A stretch of 64,000 nt of DNA, from assembly GCA_029216955.1 (NCBI GenBank), contig JANAVB010003400.1, positions 18,782,492 to 18,846,491 on the forward strand, read 5' to 3'. The notes under the pieces were generated by a model. That model saw only the letters and a list, made by a program, of their open reading frames with translations, did not search any database and was not told the DNA's origin. This DNA is from Iris pallida (lineage: Eukaryota; Streptophyta; Magnoliopsida; Asparagales; Iridaceae). The translations under genes and the position numbers were made by a program. Below, piece by piece: positions 32,688 through 43,900 of this stretch (its first letter is position 1; each line of letters starts with the position of its first letter).

Positions 32688-34029
32688 ATGGCAACTGTAA
32701 AATTCACAAGTGAAGGCCAAACCACAAACAGACCCCCATTGTTTGATGGTACGAATTACACATACTAGAAAACACGGATGTTTTTTTTGTTTTGAAATCT
32801 TTAGATTTTGACTTATGGTCTATTGTTATTGATGGCTATAAAAAGCCTGCACGTATTCTTGTTGAAGGGGAGTTGGTTGAGAAATCCCATGACAAGTATA
32901 CTGAGGATGAAAAAAAAAGGCCAGTCTTGACGTGCGTACTATTAATGTTTTGTTTTGTACCTTAGACAGGACTGAATTTATCATGGTGTCTACATGCACA
33001 ACATCAAGTGAAGTATGGAAAGTTCTCAAAGTGACTCACGAAGGCACGACGCAAAGCCAATGAGTCAAAAATCAGCAGACTTACTCAGGAGTATGAGACG
33101 TTCAAAATGAAGCCAAACGAATCTGTCACTCAGATGTTTACAATATTTCTGGATATTGTAAATCCTTTGTCTTCATTGGGCAAGGAATACAATAACCATG
33201 AGAAGATTCACAAACTTCTACGAGCTCTCACGAAGAACTGGATTCCGAAGGCTACGACAATCATTGAAGGGAACGACCTCACAACTATGTCTCTTAAAAC
33301 ACTCATGGGTAAGCTACTCACTCACGAGCTGGAATTTCAAGAATTTGAAGATGTTGCACCGAATGAGAAGTCGATCGCTTTCAAAGCTCAACACAGAAGA
33401 ACTGTCGAAGATAATTCCGACGACAGTGATTCTGACTCCGAAGATCAAGCTCTCCTAGTAAGAAAGTTCAAGAAGTTCATGAGATTCAATAGAAGAACAA
33501 AGAAATACAACAGCAACAACAACAAAGAAGATCCTATCTGCTACGGTTGCAAGAAGAAAGGACATATGAAGAAGGATTGTCCAACAACATCATCATCAAC
33601 TAGAAAAAGCAACAAGTATGACAAAAGTTAGCTGAAGAAATCAACATCCGGAAGGTACGCCAACATGAGCATATGGCATGAAAGTGAAGCTAGCGACTCA
33701 GAAGATGAACAATCAGATGACGCTGCAAATGTATGCTTAATGGCATTCGATCAAGTAAATACTAACCCCCTATTTGGTACATATGATGATTTTACCTTTG
33801 AGCAATTAGGTGAAGCCTTTAGTGACCTCTTAGGTGATTACAGAAAAATACGTAGCAAATACCAAAACTCTAAGAAGGTACTCAAAGAGTACAAAGATAA
33901 AATAGGAAGACTTACCGACCTACTAGCTGAGGTTAGAAGTAATAATAATTCTAGTGAGGTAGGTGAGCTTTCTTCTGTTAAGTTATTACTACACGAGACC
34001 ACAAGACTATTCGAAAGGAAAGACAAGAC
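32688..34029 (+). pseudogene. SIRE/Maximus-like copia gag, left part, interrupted by element X
   Basis: ATG at 32688 starts a gag with RPPLFDGTNYTY; a TAG then replaces the expected Trp at about 32766 and a T-run frameshifts the next codons. From 33107 to 33631 the frame is open, with NPLSSLGKEYNNHEKIHKLL and a CCHC knuckle CYGCKKKGHMKKDC. After a TAG at 33629-33631 it continues with FEQLGEAFSDLLGDYRKIRS up to LFERKDKT at 34029. The protein then resumes at 63317 (CATTATC), so the two halves rejoin in frame when element X and one target duplication are removed. Several stops make it non-functional. Confidence 0.85.
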
Positions 34030-36921
34030 TGTGAGACTTGTCTCACAGTATCGATATTTATATACGGATACGTATTTAGTATTGTATGTATTTTCTTGGT
34101 TTTCGGAACACTTTAAAATTATCCCAAATTTTAGAGTTTCTTATTGACCGGCATGCCACAAGTATACCGGTGTATAACGACGGCATACCGCTCGGATTGA
34201 TATTCCACATTTTAGATATTTCAATTTCAAATATTTTCGTAAATAGTGTTTTAGATATTTTGGTGAATAGTATGGATAAACTCTACTACCCAGTGGATAT
34301 TTAGTTTTGTTTGGATGGCCATGATTGACTTAGATTTGACATGGATCACCATCCAAGGGTTAAGATTAATTCCCCTTTCTATATATCCCCTTCTACTTTT
34401 TCTCTCCTTTCTCTTTTCACTCTTTCTTCCTTCCCTCTTTACTTTCATTCCTCATCCTCAAGAGCATAGAAAAGCTTGGCCTTGAGGCCTAGAGTGTGGT
34501 TTCGTATCCCTCTTGGTGGTGGAGTAGAAGAATAGGCTTGGAGCTTTATTAGGCAAGTACATCTTGCCAAATCTTGAACAATATTTTGCTGTCATTTTTG
34601 TTTGTTCTATTCTTTTCTTGCATGATTCTAAGTCTCTTCAGAGCTTAAAGTTTTTTATTTTGATGGTTACATGTTTGTAGATCTAAGTTTTAAGACTTTT
34701 TTTTTGTTTTTGTGGTTTTGATCCCTATTAATTTGTTATTTTCGAAATCTAATGGTTCTATGTTGTGAGGAATTTCGTTCTACCCAATTTTGGCTTTTGA
34801 ACCGCTTGATTTCGACTTCGTATGAAAAAGTTATGCTATTTTTTGTGTTCATGGGTTCCTCACACCTTCGATGCTGCGGGGACGATGAACAGTGCCACGC
34901 AGTTTGTGCATCGTGCTTGCACGCAGTGTGCGCTGTGGGTAGTTTTGCTTATGCACATAGTGCGTTTTGTATGCATAGTGCGTTTTACGTGCAGTGCGCA
35001 ATCTGTGCGTCGTGCTTGCACGCAGCATGCGCCGTGGACAGTTTTGCCTGCACACACAGTGCATTTTGTGCGATGTGCGCAACCTGCTCACAGTGGGTAG
35101 TTTTCTTGTGCGCCGTGGGCAGTTCTCCTGCACGCCATGGGCAGTTTTTCCTGCGCGCGCAGTGTGCCTCGCATATATGGCTGTTTTTGCCCGTTTTAGC
35201 TATTTTATGGCCAAAATCTTGAAAAACTCAAAACATGAAAGTTGTAGATCTTTCTCTTGGCTTCAAGAATCTTCATGTCCCACTTTAATTATAGTTTATA
35301 TACAAATCACCCATGAATGATTGTACATCCTATATACACTTGACACTAGCTTATGTTCATATGTTCTTCTATACTCACTAGGTATTGTTATGTCCTCTTA
35401 GATTTGTTGTACCTTACAATCTATGTCATGTCCAATATTTACTTGATAGTGACCCATCGTGGTACACTCTTGTACATGTCTTTTCCTAGCTTGCTTGATA
35501 GTGGCCTGTCATGGCGCACTCGTGATTCCAGTACATGTCTAGCTCTTTGATAGTGGCTCGTCGTAGCGCACTCTTGTCTTGATATTGTTATGTCTTGTTG
35601 TGGCTTGTCGTAGTGCACAATCTTGCTTGTCTTGTCTAGTCTCGCATGTCTCATGTCTAGGATGGATTCTGCGGAATGTCACACCCAATATCCTAAATGA
35701 AAATGTTAGGAATTATACAACTAGTTTGATTATCTAGATCATTGGGTGGTGAGATTTTCCCGGTTACCTGTACCCCTTATTCTCGGTCTTATACATATAT
35801 ATATATAGAATTTGGAGCTATCTGTCATGATGAGCATCCTTCCAGCACACCGTCGAGTGGAGCACCTCTTTAGGACACATGTATCTTACTACAGTGTGTA
35901 TGTTATACTTATTTTCTTTTTGGCTTGGATCAATCGTGTAGTCTGCAGGGCAGGTAACTGGATCGAATTTCTCAATTTTGCATATGTTAGTAATTATGAT
36001 TATGACAACCCTAGTTAGCTAAAGTATCAAGCCGTACTCATTGCTTGGCCGTGATTGATGGATGGAGTCCATTTTCTGTCTAGTCTAGTCTTGTCCAGTT
36101 TATCTTATTTCAATACTTAGCTTCCTGTTATTTCCTTAACATGCTATTTTTTCTACTACATGCTCGGCTAAACCACATGCTCACATGTCCAGCTTATTCT
36201 ACATATTTACTTGCTATTTCCTTACATGTTCTCAGTTTTCCTTTCATATACAATGTGGTACCAATTTATTATTCCAGTCTCGTTTACTGCTTTATCTTAG
36301 AGATATTATGAATTGCATGCTGGTTTTAGTTCATAGTTTGGCTTCCTTTATGGTACTTACTATTGGGGGTCTGACCCCACTAGTTTTGTATTGACCAAAT
36401 TTAGTTGAGGAGCCCGAGGATCTTCCGGACCTTCCACTCGATGGTGACCACCCGGAGCATCAGGGAGCTTGAGTGGGTGTTCTATCTCTTACCCACTCTT
36501 TCATGTACATATTCTTTTGAGGCGTTTAGCCACCGAGAACGTGTTTAGCTCATGTTTTGGACTTGACTTTTAGCCTACGGGCTTAGACATGATGGTATAT
36601 TTCTATACTGCAGCTAGAGTTGATCATGAATTACTCAGTCTTGCTAGTTCTTCATTTTGTATACTAGCTTCATGATCATTTATATATTATAGTTTGGGAC
36701 GCTTTACTATCTTATATGCATGATGATCATATTCTTGTACTTTACTTCTTGTCAGAGACTGAAATATCTAGGATTATGTGACCTAGGATTGACTGTTGGT
36801 TTGTAGTAGTAACCTCCATCTATACAGCTTATACATTATTTCGGAGTATTGGAATACTTTGGCATACGTAGCTGGCCTGGTCCGTCCCTACTTGCCAGTA
36901 TTCTGGTTCTGGGGCGTGACA
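34030..36921 (+). repeat. Element X LTR 1
   Basis: About 2.9 kb, TGTGAGACTTG to GGGGCGTGACA. It starts with a short palindrome (TGTGAGA...TCTCACA). A TATATAT-type box sits at 34378-34387, followed by a CT-rich leader and a GC-rich minisatellite at 34886-35170. The last 600 bp, including GGGGGTCTGACCCC, are conserved with element Y LTRs. Confidence 0.88.
34886..35170 (+). repeat. GC-rich minisatellite in LTR X1 (unit about 80 bp)
   Basis: Diverged units share TCGTGCTTGCACGCA and GTGGACAGTTTTGCCTGC. The array follows GGGGACGATGAACAGTGCC, the same anchor that precedes the unrelated minisatellite of element Y. Confidence 0.7.
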
Positions 36922-37161
36922 TAGGTTTTAGTGGTGGCCCATACAGGTCTGATTTATCAGATATGTGGGGGTTGCTGGTAGTTATCTCAGTCACAAATTC
37001 TTCTCTATTGACATCCTTCATATTACTCTTTACCTTGATATTTGACCTGATATCTGCTTTGATCGTTGATCTTTCCTGTTCCCTCGACCTGATCCTTGTG
37101 TCCTTAATCTTTTAGGGGCACTGTTCCTGGTCCTTCCGATCAGCTTGTTCAGGTTCCAGCT

Positions 37162-40100
37162 ATGGCGGGTCAGCTTCCGTCTGTTCTACCAGTTCAGAAG
37201 GCTCAGCCTCAGCATTCAGGAGCAGAGTCTAGAGTAGACCGGAAGGTAGAGTCGCCAGTTCCACCAGTTCAGCCAGATGTACAAGTTCAGCCAGAGCAAC
37301 CAGAAGGTATTGTTCGAGCACTGGTGGATGTTTTGAAAGATTTCATGGCATCGCAGCAGCGTCAAAGCGATGTTCTCACCCATTCTGTCCAGACGGCTTT
37401 GGAAAGAGGTGGTGCTCAGGCCTACAATTCTGCGAGCAGCTTCAGGCATCTTCATCTCCCGTACTTCTATGGTACAGAGGATGCGATTGAGTCTGATGCG
37501 TGGCTTCAGGATGCTGAGGCCATTATGGAGGCAGCAGGGATTCCGGCTAGGGAGCATGTGGCAATTGTCAGGTTACAGCTCTTAAATTTGGCCCGCAACT
37601 GGTGGGCGACTCATGAGGTGTCTCTAGTGGCGCCGATAGCTTGGGAAAATTTTAGCGAGAGGTTCTAGACTCGCTATTTTGATGCGGTGTCACGTTATGA
37701 TCTACAGAAGAGGTTCATTGGCTTGTGACATATGAGTAGGACCGTCGACGGCTATGCGGTGGAGTTTAGCAGGCTCAGTCGGTTTGCCCCTTCCTTAGTG
37801 GCGACCGAGTTGGATCGGGCGAGGAGGTTCCAGCAGGGACTTCATCTGGAGATCATACTGACAGTTGAGCAGTATGAGTTCCAGACTTTTGATGCAGTGA
37901 TGAGGGCGGCGAGGAGGCATGAGTACACCTCGCAGAGGATCGTTGATAGAGTCGGAGGATAGAAGAGGCCTTATATTCAGAGAGTATCTTCCTTCCAGAC
38001 GTCAGCACCAGCTCCAGCAGTTTGAGCCTTGATGATTGGATCTCCGAGGGGACCGGCTCCGGCGGCTTCCTTCTAGCAGTCGTCTCAGCCGCGTCCTCAG
38101 CAGCAGAGACAGTCTTCCTCAGTTGGTTGTTCCCATTGTGGGAAGGAAGGACATGTTTTGTCAGAGTGCCGCAGGGCATAGGGCTTGTTTCTAGCTTGTG
38201 GAGCACCAGACCACAAGATAGGGGCTTGTCCTTGGAGGAGTTCGGCTGGGTCAGCATCCTTTCAGCCAGCAGTTCAGCAGTTCACGGCGCCAGCGCCGGT
38301 TCAGCAGCAGCAGGCCCAGAGGCCATTACCGACGCAGTCTCAACAATTCCAGCAGCAGAGGCCTCAACAGTATGCTCAGGCTCAGAGGAAGAGGGGTCCA
38401 GCACCCAGAGTTCAGGGTCAGGCTTTCACGCTTTCTATGGAGGAGGCGCTAGCAGCAGGGGAGGTGGTTGCAGGTACCATTCTCGTTCACTCTCATTCAG
38501 CTTCAGCTTTATTTGATTCTGGTGCTTCGTATTCGTTTATATCTGCACGATTTATGACACGTGTTGGTTTGGAACCAGAGTCCTTACCTGTAAGGTTGAA
38601 TATACTTACTGGTAATGGTCTGGTAGGAGTAGACCGAGTCTATATGCCTCGTATAGAGTCATAGTGTACGGGAGGGAGTTTCCCGCTAGGCTGATGAGTT
38701 TCCTATGGGCGATTATGATATCGTCCTAGGTATGGATTGGTTGAGTGCTCGACACGCTACGATATATTGCCATGCTGGCAAGGTTATCTTTCGTGTTCCG
38801 AATGAGGAGTTCTCATTCTCTAGAGGCGAGGTGGAGTCTTCACCGATGGTCATGTGGATGGATGTAGCCGAGGAGTTGCAGTTTCCCAGAGTAGTTTATG
38901 AGTTTTTCAATGTATTTCCTGAGGAGCTTTCGAGTATGCCTCCAGTTCGGAAGATTGAGTACTATATTGATTTGGTTCTGGAAGCAGAGCCAGTATCATC
39001 GAGAGTCTACAGGATGTCTCCTTCAGAGTTATTGGTGCTGTATTAGTCTATTGAGGAGCTTAGGACCAAGGGATTCATTCGTCCTAGTGGATCGCCTTGG
39101 GGAGCTCCAGTCCTTCTTGTGAAGAAGAAGAACGATAGTTCATCGCGTATGGTCATTGACTATCGTCAGCTTAACGCGGTAACCGTGAAGAACAAGTATC
39201 CCTTTTCCAGGATAGATGACTTGTTCGACCAACTTAGTGGAGCGGCTGTGTTTTCAAAGATCGATTTGCGATCTGGGTAACATCATATCAGAGTTACAGA
39301 GCAGGATATACCCAAGACGGCGTTTAGATCTCGATATGTCTATTAGGAGTTCCTTGTTAAGCCTTTCGGAGCGACCAATGCGCCAGCGATCTTCATGGAT
39401 CTCATGAATCGCATCTTCATGTCCCACTTAGACCAGTTTGTGATAGTGTTTATCGATGATATCTTGGTCTATAGTCGGACTGAGGTAGAGTACGAGCAGC
39501 ATCTTCGCGTGGTTCTTCAGATTCTTTGGGACCATCAGCTTTACGCGAAGTTCAGCAAGTACGATTTCTGGCTCGATCAAGTCTCCTTCTTAGGTCATAT
39601 TATTGTCGGAGGTGGTGTTGAGGTGGACCCCAATAAGGTTGAGGCTATCGAGTGTTGGCCAATACCTCGTATAGCTTCAGATATGTGCAGCTTTCTGGGA
39701 TTAGCAGGCTACTACAGACAGTTTGTGGCAGACTTTGCTAGGATCTCCGTACCCTTGATACGGCTGGCGTGTAAGGATGTGTGCTTTGAGTGGTCAGATG
39801 CTTGTCAGGTTTCTTTTGAAAAACTCAAGCAGGGTTTGATATCAGCTCCTATTTTGACATTACCTGTCGGACCAGGTGGGTTTATGGTGTATTATGATGT
39901 GTCAGACCGGGGACTTGGTTGTGTCCATATGCAGCACGGTCGAGTGATAGCTTATGCGTCTCGGCAGCTTCGGGACCATGAGAAGACCTATTTAATGCAC
40001 GATCTTGAGTTGGCCACGGTTGTGTTTACCCTTAAGCTGTGGAGGCATTATTTGTATGGTGATCGAGTGGAGATTTTCACTGACCATAAGAGCTTGAGGT

Positions 40101-40909
40101 ATGTGTTCACCCAGAGGGATCTGAACATGCGACAGAGGAGATGGCTAGAGTTACTGAAGGATTATGATCTTGATCTTCAGTATCATCCCGGGAAGGCAAA
40201 CGTCATTGCAGACACTTTAAGCAAGAGACCCAGAGTCTATTTCTTGATGGGGCAGCGTCACCTTCGGAAGGATCTTCAGGAGATGGGCATTGAGGTAGTG
40301 CTACCTGGTGAGGCAGCTATGATGGCGGGCTTGCAGATGCAGTCTACCATTGTGGAGAGGATTAGAACAGTGCAGTCTAGTAATGTCAGACTTTAGCGGC
40401 TTAGAGCAGAGTGTGTGGCAGGGCACAGAGCCGAGTTACGTATCCATGAGGATGGGACACTCTGATTTGGGAGTCGTCTTTGTGTGCCGAATGGAGATAT
40501 TCGACATAAGATTATGTCAGAGGCCCACAGTTCTCAGTACTCTGTTCATCCAGGAGGGACGAAGATGTACCGTGATATTCATCAGCATTTCTGGTAGAAT
40601 GGTATGAAGAGGGAGATAGCTCGGTTTGTCTCTCGATGCTTAGTTTGCCAGCCGGTCAAGGCTGAGTACCAGAGACCGGTCGGACTTCTTCAGCCTTTGT
40701 CGATTCCGGAGTGGAAGTGGGATCATATTTCTATGGACTTCGTGACTAGTCTTCCTAGAACCCCGACTAGTAGAGATGCCATTTGGGTTATAGTGGATCG
40801 ACTCATGAAGGTTGTCCACTTTCTACCTTTCAGAGTTGGTCAGTCTACAGAGCAGTTGGCCGACCTGTATATGAAGCAGATTGTCAGATTGATGGGGTGC
40901 CAGTTAGCA
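37162..40909 (+). pseudogene. Element X gag-pol, 5' part, degenerate
   Basis: ATG at 37162 opens gag (MAGQLPSVLPVQ), with YFYGTEDAIESDAWLQDAEA and a TAG at 37666-37668. More stops and frameshifts follow at about 37727-38200. Protease ALFDSGASYSF lies near 38505-38540, and LGMDWL near 38725. RT starts [16 protein letters not shown], has stops at about 39278 and 39343, then is open with FIDDILVYS at about 39447. RNase H ([11 protein letters not shown]) and [10 protein letters not shown] follow; the 333-residue frame ends at 40394. The integrase finger (HPGGTKMYRD, CLVC) and MDFVTSLPRTP follow until element Y interrupts between Ser and Ile codons of GVPVSI at 40909. Confidence 0.88.
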
Positions 40910-41669
40910 TGTCACTCCCCGTTTCCGGAATACGTAAATTTTTGATTTTTTTGTATATGGTATCTGGCACCTGTATCTTTATTACATTTATCCTGTATTT
41001 GTAACTGGCCATGGCATGGAACAGTATCTCGTCGCGGATTAGTGTGCCACCCCTTGTCCTTGTCTGGTTGTAGGCGTGGTTTACTGTTTCGATGATAAGA
41101 TTTCTGAACTGTGTTGTGGTTATGATTTTATTTAATTAATTTAATTAGTTGTATCATGTAGCATTTAACATGTCATTAGTCATGTGGTTAAGAGCATGCT
41201 TAAGCTTAGGGTTTCTTTGAGTCAACCCAACCCCTATATATATTCTCTTCCTCACTCTCTCTCCTCATTCACTCTTCTCATTTCTTTTTCCTCCCAACCA
41301 ATAGGCAAGTACATCTTGCACCAAATGGAGAGATTATTATATTTTTATTTCATGATTTTTCTTTGGTATTATTTGTCTATATTGTTCTTCTCTTCATTCT
41401 CTACAAGTTTAGTTCTTTGAGTTTTTGATTTTAATGGCTAGTTTGGTGTAGATCTAAGTTTCTAAAACTAGGGTTCTATGGGTTTCCATGGTTTTGATCT
41501 ATCAAACTTGGTTATTTTCGAAAACTAATGGTCCTATATTGTAGGAAATTTGATTCTACACAATTTTGACCTTTGAAAAGTTGGATTTCGACTTATTTTG
41601 AGGAAGTTATGGCCAAAACAATATTTGGATATTTTCTATGTTCATCTGTCCTGATTCTGGCAGGGACGA

Positions 41670-41878
41670 TGCATAGTGCCGCATAGTGCCGAGCCGCATG
41701 AGGATGCTGCATAGTGCCGCATAGTGCCGAGCCGCATGAGGATGCTGCATAGTGCCGCATAGTGCCGAGCCGCATGAGGATGCTGCATAGTGCCGCATAG
41801 TGCCGAGCCGCATGAGGATGCTGCATAGTGCCGCATAGTGCTGCATAGTGCTGAATAGTGCCGCATAGTGCCTATTTT
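41670..41878 (+). repeat. 38-bp minisatellite in LTR Y1
   Basis: The unit has GCATGAGGATGCTGCATAGT then GCCGCATAGTGCCGAGCC. About five copies are present, with a variant run of CATAGTGCTG at the right end. The unit has no stop in any minus-strand frame, which produces spurious long frames. Confidence 0.92.
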
Positions 41879-43063
41879 GGCTGTTTTTGGCTATTTTAAG
41901 TCCTATTTGGCTGAATTATGGCCAGAATTTCTCCTAACTCCCAACATGAAAGTTGTAGATCTTTGTCTTGGCTTCAAGGACCTTCATGTCTCACTTTTAC
42001 CTGAATACATATGTGACTTTTATGTCACGAAGGGTCCACATGACTTCTTGACTTGACCATGTTCCTGACCTGATTACCTGTATACGTGCTGGTACCTATT
42101 CTAAGTGTGTATTGAGATACAATATTAGTATGCACTGCGGTGCCATTTAATGAGTGCACTGAGGTGTGACTCTACATGCTAAGTGATCCTTCGTGTTATA
42201 TGTCAATACATGTGTACCTTCCAGCACAGTCATGGTAATTGGTCAGTAATAGTGTTGTGGTAAAATGATTGTTGTTTGATGCATTACACTAAGCATGGAT
42301 CTAGATTGAGCCGATGTGGATTCATACTTAGGGTACACGTACTATGGTACGACATATAGGAGGATGACCATGTGACCACGACATGTAATTCCAATATCGA
42401 GATAGGGTTAATCTAAGCAACTTAAATTGGTAGAAGCATTGGGAGGGAACAGAATCTCGAGATCGTACGTCACCAGCCGCCCTGGGTCCCGTCCTGGCGT
42501 GTCGGGTTGGCTGCCGCGGATACTGTATAGTCATCCGCACTAGTGGAGTGCAGTATCTGATTTGTGACTGCCGAGCCCGCTCTTCCTATAGGAGAGCTGG
42601 AACCGTTACTGCTTATTCTAGCGCGGTGGCCTTTCGAGGGACCGGTGCATTTCGTGCTTGCTTGTATATAATGGTTTGGCTAGCCCTGCTGGAATGCGAT
42701 ATGATCTGAGGATTCCTAAGTATATATATATATTGCATTACTGGGATAACCCAGGCAAATCATAGAAAGCCGTAGGATTGATTGGCCGATTGTAAGCTGA
42801 CTTGTTTGTGATATGTTTTCTTCTGTTAGCAACTGAGGAACATGGACTATCGTGGTGCGTGGTCCAACCCATGTCCTTGTTTGGTTGTTGGGTTGGGCTA
42901 TTGTGCTGCGATAGGCTATGGACCGAAGTCGCGATCAGAACCCCTTTTTCCTGCCCATGGTTATAGGATATATCTTATCTCGGTATGATATTGGCACCGT
43001 TTGTCCTTGTTTGGTTGTAAGGGTGTCGTATTGTCTCGATGATATGGTATAAGCCTATAACTC

Positions 43064-43246
43064 ATGAATCAGGTCTTATTTAACTCATTGGATTTATCTC
43101 ACTCTTTTGTGCTCCCTTGTGGTACTTGCTATTCGGGGCCTGACCCCGCTGGTTTTGTTTGGCCAGATCTCGTAGCAGCTCCAGAGGATCCAGCCTTCCA
43201 CCCGAACAATGGTGCACACCAGGAGTATGGGCGCCAGGGACCATGA
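43064..43246 (+). CDS. Short conserved frame in LTR Y1 (coding status uncertain)
   Basis: A 60-codon frame includes PCGTCYSGPDPAGF and LVAAPEDPAF and ends GRQGP. It is present in all three Y LTRs (also at 48043 and 53060). Element X LTRs contain the matching block, with GTCYWGSDPTGF in one frame and LVEEPEDLPDLP in another, so a shared coding ancestor is possible. It could equally be a conserved non-coding U5 element with a hairpin. Confidence 0.25.
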   Translation: MNQVLFNSLDLSHSFVLPCGTCYSGPDPAGFVWPDLVAAPEDPAFHPNNGAHQEYGRQGP

Positions 43247-43900
43247 GTGGGTTTCTTCTTCACCGCTCTGATATCTTCTATTTTGTACTTGGCGTTTAGC
43301 CACCGGCACTTGTTTAGCCGGCAGTTCTGGACACTAGTTTCCTTTACATAATTGTAATTAAATCAGACTGCAGCTGACTATAGTTATGTACTATTGACTC
43401 TCGGAACTAGCTCATCATTTTGTATAGCTAGACTCATGAATCATTCTGATGAAGCGTCGGGGACGCCTTACTGCTTTGTCTTATATGATCATTATTTACT
43501 GCTCCTTGTTTTGATTGATTGAGACATAGATGCTCTGTGGGACCATAGGAGACCTGATTGTAGCATGCACCCCCTAGTCTCTTGACAGCCACGATCGCCG
43601 TATGACGTTTATATACCTCATATGGAGTAGCTGGCCTAGTCCGTCTCAGTATTCCGGTACTGGGGCGTGACAAGGTTTTATTGGTGGCCCATGCAGGTCT
43701 GTTTTTCAGACTTGTGGGGTGTTGCGATTATAGGAGTCTCAATCAAAACATGTTCCCCTTGATCTCCTGATTCGTTTTCTCTTTCTCCCACCTTGATTGC
43801 TAACTTGATTGTCATCCTCGAATCCTTCCCTTCCTGTCTTTTGATACCTTGTATCCTTTCCTTTAGGGTCACATCATTCTCGGCTATTGGAGGAGCCGGC

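Larger units (their letters stand above)
40910..43672 (+). repeat. Element Y LTR 1
   Basis: This LTR is 2,763 bp. A TATATATAT box is at 41235-41243, then a CT-rich leader, a 38-bp minisatellite with about five units, and a conserved 3' region with GGGGCCTGACCCC. It is shorter than Y2 and Y3 mainly through fewer minisatellite units. Confidence 0.9.

Noticed and set aside
34752..35320. Cys/Ala/His-rich frames in element X LTRs resembling zinc-finger peptides
   Set aside because: They are translations of the GC-rich LTR minisatellite on both strands, broken differently in the two LTRs.
41593..41866. Three overlapping minus-strand open frames with repeated MRHYAASSCGSAL-like peptides (also near 46417-46845 and 51432-51868)
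   Set aside because: They are translations of the 38-bp LTR minisatellite, which has no stop in any minus-strand frame. There is no start context or conserved product.
41670..41878. Regular repeat array resembling a CRISPR
   Set aside because: Units are directly adjacent with no unique spacers, lie in plant LTRs and vary like a minisatellite; no cas genes exist here.
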